In this document: one piece after another, positions 25,491 through 34,106 of the stretch
Layout of the letters: each line of letters starts with the position of its first letter
Numbering within the stretch: the first letter of the stretch is position 1
From: Actinomycetota bacterium
GTDB lineage: Bacteria; Actinomycetota; Actinomycetes; Streptosporangiales; Streptosporangiaceae
Assembly (NCBI GenBank): GCA_021324595.1
Contig: JAJPIV010000011.1
Location: 1 to 51,691, forward strand
Direction: 5' to 3'
Length of the DNA stretch: 51,691 nucleotides
Notes under the pieces: model-generated
Seen by the model: the letters and a program-made list of their open reading frames with translations, nothing else
What the model was told of the DNA's origin: nothing
Databases searched by the model: none
Translations under genes and position numbers: made by a program

Positions 25491-25520
25491 CCGGCCGGCC
25501 GCGGGTCCGGCTGATCAGAA

Positions 25521-25537
25521 CGGCGTAGCCCGGCTAC
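25521..25537. promoter_or_regulatory. conserved palindromic motif upstream of first beta-helix protein
   Basis: CGGCGTAGCCCGGCTAC contains the inverted repeat GTAG-N5-CTAC. The same motif with two changes lies at 28842-28858, before the paralogous gene, and at nearly the same distance from the start codon (113 versus 105 bases). Conservation of the motif and spacing between paralogues suggests a shared operator or unusual promoter element. Confidence 0.6.
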
Positions 25538-25650
25538 CTCATCTGCCAGATGCCACGGTAAAGGAATCGTCAATAAGGTATACCGCCGTCGTCACGCGGC
25601 GGCCACGCTTGGGCGTGGCCGCCGCTGGCATTCAGGGGAGGGGCCTTGCG

Positions 25651-28600
25651 GTGGGCAGTGCCTTCGGTGACCGGGCAGCCGCGGTCAGGCGGGCCAGGGC
25701 TCCCGGCCGGCCGGCCACCGCGGGCGCCGCGCTTGCCCTCGCCGTAACCGGGTACCTGGCGGCGCCCCCGGCGGCGCTCGCCTCGACGGTGTCCTGCGGT
25801 GCCTCGGCGCTGATCTCGGCGATCAAGACCGCGAACGGCACCCCCGGCGGGGCGACGGTCTCGCTGGCCAGCGGCTGCACCTACACGCTCACGGCGGTCA
25901 ACAACTCCGCCGACGGCGGCACCGGCCTGCCGGTGATCACCGGGAACGTGACGATCGCGGGGAACGGCGCGACGATCGCCCGGTCGGCGGCCAGCGGCAC
26001 GCCCGCGTTCCGCCTCCTGGACGTCTCCTCCGGCGGCACCCTGGCGATCTCGTCCCTGACGCTGGCGAACGGGCTGGCGAACAACGGCGTGGCGGGCGGC
26101 GGCGCGATCTACAACCACGGCACGCTCACCGTGAGCGCCAGCGCGTTCAGGGGGAACTCCTCGCCCGCGGCCACCGGCACGTCGGGCGGGGCGATCAACA
26201 ACAGCGGGACGCTGGCCGTCACCGCGAGCACGTTCACGGGCAACACGGCGCAGGAGGGCGGCGGGATCTTCAACCAGAAGACCGCCACGATCTCCACCTC
26301 CACGTTCACCGGCAACAAGGCGACGATCTACGGGGGCGGCGCCCTGCTCAACGCCGCCGGGACCGAGGCGCTGAACGGCGACACGTTCAGCGGGAACACC
26401 GGGCCCGGCGGCGGCGCGATCGACAACGACGCCGCGCTGAGGATCAGCGACTCGACCTTCTACGGCAACGCCGGCGGCAGCAATGGCGGCGGGGCCGTCG
26501 AGAACTTCGGCACGACGACCATCACCAGCTCCACGTTCTCCGGGAACAGCTCGCCCTACGGGGCGGACCTGTACAACTACACCGGGTTCTCCATGTCGGT
26601 GGGCATGACCATCGTGGCCAACGGGATCACGGGCAGCAACTGCGGCGGGCAGGCGCCGGTCACCGACGCGGGCTACAACATCGACACCGGCTCCTCGTGC
26701 GGGTTCTCCTCGGCCAGCCATTCGCAGGTCAACACCCAGCCGCAGCTGGACGCGCCCGCCGCGAACGGCGGGCCGACTCAGACCATGGCCCTGCCGGCGG
26801 GCAGCCCCGCGGTGGACGCGATCCCGTCCGCGACCCCGGGCTGCTCGGGCACGACCGACCAGCGCGGCATCTCGCGGCCCCAGGGCGGCGGCTGCGACGT
26901 CGGCGCCTACGAGCTCGTGGTCACCACCGGCGACACCCAGCCGCCGACCGTCCCGGCCGGCCTGGCGGTCACCGCGGTGACCGCCAACACGGTCGGGCTG
27001 ACCTGGCAGGCCTCGACCGACGACGTCGGCGTCACGGGCTACACCATCTACCGCGACGGCAAGCCCGTGGGCAGCACCGGCGGCGCGACCTCGTTCACCG
27101 ACCTGACCGCGGCCCCGGGGACCAGCTACCAGTACACGGTGGATGCCTTCGACGGCAGCGGCAACCACTCGGCGCAGTCCGCCGCGGTCACCGCGGCCAC
27201 GCCGGCGCCGGCGGCGATCACCGCCGTGCACAGCGCGGCGGTGAGCACGGCCAGCCGGGTGACCAGCGTCACGATCACGCTGCCCGGCCCGGTCTACGCG
27301 GGCGACCTGCTGGCCGGCTGGTTCGGCCAGTACGACTCCGCCGGCCAGGTGAGCGTCTCGGACAACGTCAACGGCGCGTGGACCCGGGTGGCGTCCTCGG
27401 CGCAGACCTTCTCCGGCGGCAGCGGCGACCTCGCGCTGTACTACCTGCAGGACACCGCCCCGGCGCCGGACGGGCTCACGATCACGATCTCCGTCGCGAG
27501 CGCCACCTACCTGCAGGGGGCGGCCGGCGAGTACGGCGGCGTCGCCACGGCGGGCGCCCTCGACCAGGCCGTCTCGGCCAGGGGGAACGGCGCCACCGTG
27601 GACTCCGGGCCGACCGCGCCGGTCGGCGCCGGGGAGCTGGTGATCGGGGGGATCATCACCGGCGGCTCGCCCGGGTCGGTGACCGCCGGATCCACCCAGG
27701 GCAAGGCGTTCACCCTGCGCGCGCAGACCAGCTCCGGGTCGGCCGACATCGAGGACGTGCTGTCCAGCGGCGCGGGAACCCAGGACGCGACGGCGACGCT
27801 CGGCTCGGCGACGGACTGGTACGCCGCCGCCGCGGTCTTCCACGGCTACGGCGGCGGCGACACCTCGCCACCGAGCGTGCCCTCCGGCCTGGCCGCCACC
27901 TCGGTCACGGCCAGCTCGGTCGGGCTGAGCTGGAACGCCTCCACCGACAACGTCGGCGTGGCCGGGTACACGGTGTACCGGAACGGGACGGCCATCGGGA
28001 CCACGTCCTCGACGACGTACACCGACCCGGCCGTCGCGCCGTCCACCGGTTACTCGTACACAGTGGACGCCTTCGACGCGGCCGGGAACCACTCGGCGCA
28101 GTCACCGGCGCTGGCGGTGACCACTCCGGCGGCCCCGCCGCCGAGCGCCGGCTGGGTCCAGGGGGCGGCGCAGGGAACCGGCAGCAAGGTCACCAGCATG
28201 ACGATCACGCTGGCCAAGCCAGTCGCGGCCGGCGCCCTGCTCGTCGGCTGGTTCGGCCAGTACGACTCCGGCGGCCAGGTGAGCGTCTCGGACAACGTCA
28301 ACGGCGCGTGGACGCGGGTGGCGTCCTCGGCGGAGGCGTTCTCCAACGGCGGCGGCGACCTCGCGCTGTACTACGTGCAGAACGCGGCCGCCGCGCCGAA
28401 CGGGCTGACGGTCACGGTCAGCGCGGCCAGCGCCACCTACCTGGAGGCGGCGCTGGCCGAGTATTCCGGCATGGCCACCTCGGGGGCGCTCGATCAGGTG
28501 GCCGTGGCCAAGGGGAACGGCACGTCTCCCGACTCGGGCCCCACCGCGGCGATCAGCGCGGGCGAGGTGGTGGTCGGCGCGGTCATCACCGGCGGCTCGC

Positions 28601-28791
28601 CCGGGTCGGCCACGGCCGGCTCGACCCAGGGCCAGCCGTTCACCATGCGCAGCCAGGCCAGCTCCGGGTCGATCGACCTGGAGGACGTCCTGGTGAGCGC
28701 GGCCGGGGCGCAGGACGCCCGGGCCTCCTTCACGTCGGCGACCGACTGGTATGCCGTGGTCGCCGTCTTCCACACGGCAGCCGGGCCGTGA
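25651..28791 (+). CDS. secreted beta-helix / FN3 / repeated beta-domain exoprotein
   Basis: About 1046 residues. A long signal peptide (1-~46) ends near PPAALAS. Residues ~47-430 form a right-handed parallel beta-helix of the polymorphic-membrane-protein/choice-of-anchor Q type, with repeated GGGAI-N and STFSGN rungs closing at DQRGISRPQGGGCDVGAYEL. Then come an FN3 domain (~428-520), a ~210-residue beta-rich module (~522-733, with WFGQYDSAGQVSVSDNVNGA), a second FN3 (~737-827) and a second copy of the module (~830-1046). No transmembrane or sortase signal ends the protein. The GTG at 25651 follows GGGGAGGGG. Such proteins usually bind or cleave polysaccharide; no catalytic triad could be identified. 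Confidence 0.85.
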   Translation: MGSAFGDRAAAVRRARAPGRPATAGAALALAVTGYLAAPPAALASTVSCGASALISAIKTANGTPGGATVSLASGCTYTLTAVNNSADGGTGLPVITGNVTIAGNGATIARSAASGTPAFRLLDVSSGGTLAISSLTLANGLANNGVAGGGAIYNHGTLTVSASAFRGNSSPAATGTSGGAINNSGTLAVTASTFTGNTAQEGGGIFNQKTATISTSTFTGNKATIYGGGALLNAAGTEALNGDTFSGNTGPGGGAIDNDAALRISDSTFYGNAGGSNGGGAVENFGTTTITSSTFSGNSSPYGADLYNYTGFSMSVGMTIVANGITGSNCGGQAPVTDAGYNIDTGSSCGFSSASHSQVNTQPQLDAPAANGGPTQTMALPAGSPAVDAIPSATPGCSGTTDQRGISRPQGGGCDVGAYELVVTTGDTQPPTVPAGLAVTAVTANTVGLTWQASTDDVGVTGYTIYRDGKPVGSTGGATSFTDLTAAPGTSYQYTVDAFDGSGNHSAQSAAVTAATPAPAAITAVHSAAVSTASRVTSVTITLPGPVYAGDLLAGWFGQYDSAGQVSVSDNVNGAWTRVASSAQTFSGGSGDLALYYLQDTAPAPDGLTITISVASATYLQGAAGEYGGVATAGALDQAVSARGNGATVDSGPTAPVGAGELVIGGIITGGSPGSVTAGSTQGKAFTLRAQTSSGSADIEDVLSSGAGTQDATATLGSATDWYAAAAVFHGYGGGDTSPPSVPSGLAATSVTASSVGLSWNASTDNVGVAGYTVYRNGTAIGTTSSTTYTDPAVAPSTGYSYTVDAFDAAGNHSAQSPALAVTTPAAPPPSAGWVQGAAQGTGSKVTSMTITLAKPVAAGALLVGWFGQYDSGGQVSVSDNVNGAWTRVASSAEAFSNGGGDLALYYVQNAAAAPNGLTVTVSAASATYLEAALAEYSGMATSGALDQVAVAKGNGTSPDSGPTAAISAGEVVVGAVITGGSPGSATAGSTQGQPFTMRSQASSGSIDLEDVLVSAAGAQDARASFTSATDWYAVVAVFHTAAGP

Positions 28792-28808
28792 GGCGGCCCG
28801 GCGCGCCC

Positions 28809-28825
28809 GCCCCGGTCACCGGGGC
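28809..28825 (+). terminator. short GC hairpin after first beta-helix gene
   Basis: GCCCCGG-TCA-CCGGGGC forms a 7-bp perfect stem 18 bases after the stop at 28791. There is no T-tract, as is usual for high-GC actinobacteria, so termination is plausible but unproven. Confidence 0.4.
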
Positions 28826-28841
28826 CTCATGGCCCGGCATT

Positions 28842-28858
28842 CGGCGTAGTCCGCCTAC
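28842..28858. promoter_or_regulatory. conserved palindromic motif upstream of second beta-helix protein
   Basis: CGGCGTAGTCCGCCTAC matches the motif at 25521-25537 at 15 of 17 positions and keeps the GTAG-N5-CTAC arms. It sits 105 bases before the GTG start at 28964. Confidence 0.6.
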
Positions 28859-28963
28859 ACCAGGCGCGGGTTGCCGGAAATCCTGGCCGCGCTAGGTTCT
28901 CGCGACGGGAGCGCGGGGGCGCCGGGGGCCGACCGACATCGACAGACTCCGAGAGGTGTCCAC

Positions 28964-31111
28964 GTGAAGCTTCAGATCCGAAGCCTCGCCGCGGCGGCTG
29001 CCGTGGCGGGGCCGCTGCTCGCCGGCCTGGCGGCGGCCCCGCCGGCCCTGGCGGCCACGGTGCCCTGCGGCGTGTCCAGCCTGATCTCCGCGATCAATTC
29101 GGTCGCCAGCGGCGGCACGATCACGCTGACCAGCGGATGCACCTACACGCTGACCGCGGTGAACAACAGCGCCGACGGGGGCACCGGCCTGCCGGTGATC
29201 GGCAAGAAGATGACGATCGCGGGGAACGGGGCCACGATCGCCCGGTCGGCGGCCAGCGGCACCAAGGCGTTCCGCATCTTCGACGTGTCTTCCGCCGGCA
29301 ACCTCACGCTCAGGTCGCTGACCCTGCGCAACGGGCTGGCGGACAACGGGGTGGCGGGCGGCGGGGCGATCTTCAGCCACGGCACGCTCACGGTCGTCAG
29401 CTGCCATTTCATCGGGAACTCCTCGCCGTCGGCGACCGGGACCTCGGGCGGGGCGATCAACAACAGCGGCACGCTCACGGTGTCGTCGAGCACGTTCAGC
29501 AGGAACGTCGCCCAGGAGGGCGGCGGGATCTTCAACCAGAAGACGGCCACGGTCTCCACGTCGACGTTCACCGGCAACACCGCGACCATCTTCGGCGGCG
29601 GCGCGGTCGTCGACGGCGCGGGCACGCTCACGCTGAACCGGGACACCTTCGCTGGCAACAGCGGCCCGGGCGGGGGCGCGATCGACAATGACGCGATCAC
29701 CCACGTGACGGACAGCACGTTCTACGGCAATTCGGCCGGCGTCAACGGCGGCGGCGCCGTCGTGAACTTCGGGACGATCACGATCGGCCAGTCGACGCTC
29801 TCCGGGAACTCCTCTCCCTACGGCGCGGACGTGTTCAACTACACCGGATTCTCGATGACGATCTCCTCCAGCATCCTGGGCGGCGGCCTGGGCGGCGGCG
29901 GCAACTGCGGCGGCCAGTCGCCGATCACCGACGGCGGGTACAACATCGACACCGGGTACTCGTGCGGGTTCACCGCGGCCGCCCATTCGATGCCGGGCAC
30001 CCAGCCGATGCTGGAGGCGCTGGCCTCGAACGGGGGGCCCACCCAGACGATGGGCCTGCCCCCGAACAGCCCGGCGCTCAACAAGATCCCCTCGGGGACG
30101 CCTGGCTGCACCAAGACGACCGATCAGCGCGGCATCGCGCGGCCGCAGGGCGGCGCGTGCGACGTCGGCGCGTACGAGTTCGTCGTCACCTCCGGTGACA
30201 CCACCAAGCCCAGCCAGCCGACCGGGCTGACCGTCACCGGCAAGACCGCGAACAGCGTCACGCTGCGCTGGAATCCGTCGACCGACAACGTCGGCGTCAC
30301 CGGCTATGTGATCTTCCGGGCGGGCAAGGTCGTCGGCTACACCGGCGGGCCGAAGGCGACGACCTTTACCGACATCACCGACGCGCCGTCCACCTCATAC
30401 AAGTACCAGGTGGCCGCGTTCGACGGGAGCGGCAACGTGTCGACCTGGTCCGCGCCGGTGACCACCACGACGCTGGCCCCGGCCGGGATCGCCGCCGAGC
30501 AGAGCGCCGCGGTGAGCACGGCCAGCCCGGTGAGCAGCGTCACGATCACGCTGCCCGGCCCGATCGACGCCGGCGACCTGCTGGTCGGCTGGTTCGGCCA
30601 GTACAACGCGACCGGGCAGGTCTCGGTCTCCGACAACGTGAACGGAGCCTGGACCCGCAGCACCGCGGCGACCACATTCACCGGCGGCACCGGCGACATC
30701 GCGATGTACTACGTGCAGAACTCGGCGGCCGCGCCGTGGGGCCTGACGATCACGATCACGGCCCCCAGTCCGACCTACCTGCTCGGCGTGGCCGACCAGT
30801 ACCGCGGCATCGCGGTCTCCGGCGCGCTCGACCAGGCGGTCGCCGCCAGCGGCACGGGCACGGCGGTCGACTCGGGCCCGACCCCGTCGGTCGGGGCCGG
30901 GGAGCTGCTCTTCTCCGGCCTGCTGACCGGCTCCTCGCCGGGAACGGTGGCCGTCAACGGCGGCCTGACCATGCGGGCGCAGAACGGCGAGCTGTCGGCG
31001 GACTCCGCGGACGGGCTGACCGCCGCGGCCGGCCCGGCCGATGTGACCTGGACGCTGGGCAACTCGGTGGACTGGTACGTGGTCGCCGCCGTGTTCCACA
31101 AGGCGCCCTGA
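28964..31111 (+). CDS. secreted beta-helix / FN3 / beta-domain exoprotein (shorter paralogue)
   Basis: A 715-residue paralogue of the preceding gene product. Signal peptide (1-~36, VKLQIRSLAAAAAVAGPLLA), beta-helix domain (~37-405, with NNSADGGTGLPVIGKKMTI, GGGAI rungs and DQRGIARPQGGACDVGAYEF), one FN3 domain (~409-504) and one copy of the ~210-residue beta-rich module (~509-715). The second FN3-module pair of the larger paralogue is absent, so the pair arose by gene duplication plus gain or loss of one unit. The GTG at 28964 follows GAGAGG. It carries the same upstream palindrome and is likely co-regulated with its neighbour, though probably from its own promoter. Confidence 0.86.
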   Translation: MKLQIRSLAAAAAVAGPLLAGLAAAPPALAATVPCGVSSLISAINSVASGGTITLTSGCTYTLTAVNNSADGGTGLPVIGKKMTIAGNGATIARSAASGTKAFRIFDVSSAGNLTLRSLTLRNGLADNGVAGGGAIFSHGTLTVVSCHFIGNSSPSATGTSGGAINNSGTLTVSSSTFSRNVAQEGGGIFNQKTATVSTSTFTGNTATIFGGGAVVDGAGTLTLNRDTFAGNSGPGGGAIDNDAITHVTDSTFYGNSAGVNGGGAVVNFGTITIGQSTLSGNSSPYGADVFNYTGFSMTISSSILGGGLGGGGNCGGQSPITDGGYNIDTGYSCGFTAAAHSMPGTQPMLEALASNGGPTQTMGLPPNSPALNKIPSGTPGCTKTTDQRGIARPQGGACDVGAYEFVVTSGDTTKPSQPTGLTVTGKTANSVTLRWNPSTDNVGVTGYVIFRAGKVVGYTGGPKATTFTDITDAPSTSYKYQVAAFDGSGNVSTWSAPVTTTTLAPAGIAAEQSAAVSTASPVSSVTITLPGPIDAGDLLVGWFGQYNATGQVSVSDNVNGAWTRSTAATTFTGGTGDIAMYYVQNSAAAPWGLTITITAPSPTYLLGVADQYRGIAVSGALDQAVAASGTGTAVDSGPTPSVGAGELLFSGLLTGSSPGTVAVNGGLTMRAQNGELSADSADGLTAAAGPADVTWTLGNSVDWYVVAAVFHKAP

Positions 31112-31114
31112 CCG

Positions 31115-31167
31115 GCGCTCCGGCCGGGCGGGACGGGCTGGAAGGCTTGCCCGCCCGGCCGGAGCGC
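31115..31167 (+). terminator. strong hairpin after second beta-helix gene
   Basis: A perfect 18-bp stem (31115-31132 with 31150-31167) with a 17-base loop begins three bases after the stop codon at 31111. There is no T-run. It is the best candidate end for the rightward block. Confidence 0.75.
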
Positions 31168-31251
31168 GGGGGAGCGATCCGTCCGGTACGATTGCCGGAC
31201 AAGAGCAGGTCCCTCGCGTGCGGCAGCCGCGAGTCCAGCCGCGCTCCCGGT

Positions 31252-31325
31252 GCGGGTGTAGTTCAATGGCAGAACATCAGCTTCCCAAGCTGACGGTGCG
31301 GGTTCGATTCCCGTCACCCGCTCCA
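31252..31325 (+). tRNA. tRNA-Gly (anticodon CCC)
   Basis: A full cloverleaf can be drawn. The acceptor stem is GCGGGTG/CACCCGC, the D-arm GTTC/GAAC and the anticodon stem TCAGC/GCTGA with loop TTCCCAA, giving anticodon CCC, which reads GGG. The T-arm is GCGGG/CCCGT with loop TTCGATT. The mature body is 71 bases with discriminator T at 31322, and CCA is encoded at 31323-31325. A possible -10 TACGAT lies at 31187-31192. No integrase or duplicated attachment sequence is seen next to it. Confidence 0.96.
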
Positions 31326-31330
31326 CGGCG

Positions 31331-31368
31331 AAGGCCCAGGTCAGGGGACGTTCCCCTGCCTGGGCCTT
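31331..31368 (+). terminator. hairpin terminator after tRNA-Gly
   Basis: AAGGCCCAGG-T-CAGGGGA pairs with TCCCCTG-CCTGGGCCTT around a three-base loop, giving a 17-bp stem with one bulged T. It starts six bases after the tRNA CCA and ends in TT. Confidence 0.8.
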
Positions 31369-31716
31369 GATCGCCCCGGGGCCGCCGCCGATCTTCCAGG
31401 CCATTGACGGGCGTCAGCCCGTCGCGCGTGCCCGCGCGGCTTGGCTCCTCGTGCGGTAGGTCGCCGGCGATGCCCGAATGACGCCTTTGCGGCGGAACCG
31501 GAGCCGGGCCGCTGCCGTCATCCTGGCCACGGGCACACCGCCCGCGAGCGCCTGGCCTGCGGTGACATGCGGTCGCCTCGGGCCGCCGCTGAGCCGTCGT
31601 TCCCACGGGCCGCCGCGCGCAGGCCGACGGCGTCTGCCACGGGAGATGAGCATGCCACAGGCGGGCAAGCCGGGCGAGGTCCTCCCACAAGCCGGCTCGC
31701 GCTGACTTCCGGGCGC
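31369..31716. other. intergenic region without a supportable gene
   Basis: About 350 bases lie between the tRNA terminator and the end of the minus-strand gene at 31717. Short open frames exist on both strands but none has a convincing start site, domain or amino-acid pattern. A six-base inverted repeat (ACGGGC/GCCCGT, 31407-31422) is the only structure noticed. Confidence 0.5.
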
Positions 31717-32502
31717 TCAGAACGGCGTGTCGGCCAGCCAGCGCTCCAGCACGCCGAGGTCGCCGAGTACCTCCACGGCCGGATCGGATGGCGGCAGGCG
31801 GCGGGTGAGCACGAGCAGCAGGCTCACCGCTGGCCCGCGGAGGGCCATGTCGGCCTTCGCGTGGCCGTGCTCAGTCACCAAGCCGGCCGGGGTGCGGCGG
31901 GCCACCCACTCCCCGGTGCCATCCAGCCCTTCATCGGTCGCGTGGAAGTGGAGGGCCTGCCCGTCGCCGCGGAGCTGCCGTGATCGCGCGCGGATGGCGT
32001 CGGTGGCACCCGGCTCGTCCGCGGACAGCAACTCCAGCCACTCGCTGATCCCGTCGGCCGCCAGGTCCGCCGGCAGGCTGGCCGGCTGGCCGGCCGCCAG
32101 CAGGGCGTCCGCGAGGTGAACGGCCGTCTCGTGCGCACGGCGGCGCGTCCAGAACCGGGCGGGCCGCATCCCGGTGAACGTCCACACCGGGTCATTGCCT
32201 GCCGCGGACACCGCCTCGACGACCTGCTCGGCCCCGGCGCGCAGCCAGGCGCTCTGCGCCGGCGCGCCATCGGGCAGCCGGCCGTCCGCGACATCTCGCG
32301 GCGACAGCGGCTCGGTCGCGCGGGTGCCGACGATCTGCGCGGCCCAGCGGTGACCGCGGCCGACATGGGTCGCCAGCTCCCGGAAGGTCCACCCGGGACA
32401 GGTCGGGACCGGCCGCGCCGGGTCAGCGACGACGATTCCGGCCAGCCGTTCGGTCTGGCGGACGAGCTCGGCGCGCAGGCGCTCCTCGTTGATCACTGGC
32501 AT
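31717..32502 (-). CDS. maleylpyruvate isomerase family mycothiol-dependent enzyme (MDMPI/DinB-like)
   Basis: A 261-residue protein. The N-terminal MDMPI/DinB-like four-helix domain has CPGWTFRELATHVGRGHRW and the metal-binding RRRAHETAVHLADAL (the His-x3-Glu/His set typical of the fold). The C-terminal ~90 residues form the MDMPI C-terminal domain (HFHATDEGLDGTGEW). The family uses mycothiol, which supports an actinobacterial host, and many members are uncharacterised despite the isomerase name. It begins PVINEERLRAELVRQTERL, the standard N-terminus. It stands alone; the gap of ~190 bases upstream contains a tandem repeat. Confidence 0.87.
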   Translation of the reverse strand: MPVINEERLRAELVRQTERLAGIVVADPARPVPTCPGWTFRELATHVGRGHRWAAQIVGTRATEPLSPRDVADGRLPDGAPAQSAWLRAGAEQVVEAVSAAGNDPVWTFTGMRPARFWTRRRAHETAVHLADALLAAGQPASLPADLAADGISEWLELLSADEPGATDAIRARSRQLRGDGQALHFHATDEGLDGTGEWVARRTPAGLVTEHGHAKADMALRGPAVSLLLVLTRRLPPSDPAVEVLGDLGVLERWLADTPF

Positions 32503-32627
32503 CGGCTGCTCCCCACTCGCGTCGTGGCGCCATCGACCCTGGAGGGCCTGCGCCGGGGCGCCAAGATGATTCTCGCGCCCTTCCGGCCGTGCCGCACCCG
32601 GCGGCTGGCCTGAAGGGAGGCGGCGAG

Positions 32628-32717
32628 CTGGCCGGCCGGGACCGGCGGGCCGGCCGGGACCTGCGGGCCGGCCGGGACCTGCGGGCTGGCTGGGATCAGC
32701 GGGCTGGCCGGTATCCG
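32628..32717. repeat. 5 x 18-bp tandem repeat overlapping the sulfotransferase 3' end
   Basis: Five successive 18-base units related to cgggccggccgggacctg at 32628, 32646, 32664, 32682 and 32700. The second and third are identical and the others diverge. The minus-strand sulfotransferase stop codon (32696-32698) lies in the fourth unit, so the last residues of that protein (YRPAR) come from the fifth unit. Confidence 0.9.
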
Positions 32718-33664
32718 TACCGGGCCATCAGGGGCAGGCAGAGCGCCGTCACCGCCGCCCGGTCGATCCGGTGCAGGCCGGAGCGCCACTGGACGTCCTC
32801 GCTCAGTCGCACCGGCCCGGTGCGGAACCGGTTGTTGTTCCCGCCGACCGTGTGCGTCGGCCGCAGCACGACGGTGCCGGGATCGGCACCTGGGCCGGGG
32901 TCCGGCAGCCGGGCCGGCCAGCCCGCCAGTCCGGCGAGGCTCTCGATGGTCTCGCGCGGCCGCGCCACGAAGTCCTCGTACCGCAGCAGCGCCGAGCGGC
33001 CAGGTCCGGCCGCGCGCCGCACCGTGGCCCCGGCGAGGTTCCCGGCTGACCAGCTCAGCGCGGCGTAAGCGCTCTGCCGCCACCGGCTCCCGTCGATCCG
33101 CTCGCCGCGGGCCTGGAACCTCAGGACCGAGTAGACCAGCCCCCTCGGGTCGCGGACGATCTGGGCGATGCTCACGTCCACGTCCGGCATCGTCAGCAGC
33201 AGGGCCGCGTCGGTTGGTTCCTTCGACGAGTCGACGATCACCTGGGCGCCGGTCACCTCAGCCGCGCGCCGGTACACGCCCGCGAGCGCCCGGGCGTACC
33301 GGGCGGCCGGCGAGTCAGGGCGCAGGCCCTCGCGACGCCGGCGCAGCAGCGCCGGCACGAGCCGCCAGGTGTGGTGGTCTCCGAGCACCTGGCGCTGGAG
33401 GTGCCACAGTTCGCGGGCCCGCTCGGCGAGGACGTCGCCCTCGCCGAGCTCCGCGCTCAGCACCTTGTTCCAGACCGGGCAGTCCAGCAGCCCTTCCCCG
33501 CAGCCGCAGCGGTACCCGGGCAGCGTCAGCTTCGGCCACAGCGCCCTCAGCTCGCCCACGTGCAGGAAACCGTCGAGCTGGCCGAGCATGTTGCCGAGGA
33601 TCGTCGTCCCGCTGTGGTAGACGCCGAGCACATAGAGCACGCGAACGTGGGGGTGCGAAGCCAT
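32696..33664 (-). CDS. sulfotransferase-family protein
   Basis: A 322-residue PAPS-dependent sulfotransferase. The 5'-phosphosulfate loop is YVLGVYHSGTTILGNML near the N-terminus and the 3'-phosphate-binding motif is IVRDPRGLVYSVL near residue 175. The family moves sulfate from PAPS to hydroxyls or amines of sugars, lipids or secondary metabolites. The cysteine-rich CGCGEGLLDCPVW segment is typical of a bacterial subgroup. ATG at 33664 follows GAGG; the frame is open further upstream but that sequence is not protein-like. The small 33708-33980 gene precedes it by 43 bases, so the two may be cotranscribed. Confidence 0.87.
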   Translation of the reverse strand: MASHPHVRVLYVLGVYHSGTTILGNMLGQLDGFLHVGELRALWPKLTLPGYRCGCGEGLLDCPVWNKVLSAELGEGDVLAERARELWHLQRQVLGDHHTWRLVPALLRRRREGLRPDSPAARYARALAGVYRRAAEVTGAQVIVDSSKEPTDAALLLTMPDVDVSIAQIVRDPRGLVYSVLRFQARGERIDGSRWRQSAYAALSWSAGNLAGATVRRAAGPGRSALLRYEDFVARPRETIESLAGLAGWPARLPDPGPGADPGTVVLRPTHTVGGNNNRFRTGPVRLSEDVQWRSGLHRIDRAAVTALCLPLMARYGYRPAR

Positions 33665-33707
33665 GGTGGCGAGCCTCTGCGCGTCGTGACCTTGGGGCGT
33701 TCGCAGC

Positions 33708-33980
33708 CTACCGCCGCCGGGCTGGCGGCTGCCCCGCGATTCGGCCCCCTGCCTGGCTGATGTGCACGCGCGGGCTGAGCTCGTGCAGCGAGTGCAGGAG
33801 GTCGCCGAGCTCCGCCTCGTCGGCGATGTCCACCAGCACGTGGCCGGCCGCCTCGGAGTCACCCGGCCCGGGTGAGCCTGGGCTCGGCTCCCTCGCGCCG
33901 AACCGGGACAGCGCGAGATCGAGCGCCTGCCGCCCGGCCTGTCCTTCGGGTACGGTCAGTCGGATCCGCCATCGTGGCAT
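33708..33980 (-). CDS. small protein of unknown function upstream of sulfotransferase
   Basis: Ninety residues with a perfect AGGAGG site four bases before the ATG. The sequence alternates strand-like and helix-like stretches (MPRWRIRLTVPEG, AGHVLVDIADEAELGDLLHS, LSPRVHISQA), suggesting a ferredoxin-like beta-alpha-beta fold of the ACT/DUF type with a Pro/Gly-rich insert in the middle. I do not recognise the family. It could be a small regulatory domain for its downstream neighbour. Confidence 0.65.
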   Translation of the reverse strand: MPRWRIRLTVPEGQAGRQALDLALSRFGAREPSPGSPGPGDSEAAGHVLVDIADEAELGDLLHSLHELSPRVHISQAGGRIAGQPPARRR

Positions 33981-34106
33981 GCGTCCTCCTGGGTGGTCCG
34001 CGTTCCCTCGACGGTGCCGCGCCGCTGTTGCCGGGCCGCTTCGCGGGGATTACGGGACTGTGAACGTTCGCCCCCGGTCATGAGCCCGGTGGCCTCGCCG
34101 GGCGAG

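Noticed and set aside
31478-31705. Plus-strand open frame of 75 codons after the tRNA
   Set aside because: No ribosome binding site, Arg/Pro-rich random-like composition and no domain.
31252-31716. tRNA-Gly as the attachment site of an integrated element
   Set aside because: No integrase, no direct repeat of the tRNA 3' end and no change in gene style were found on either side.
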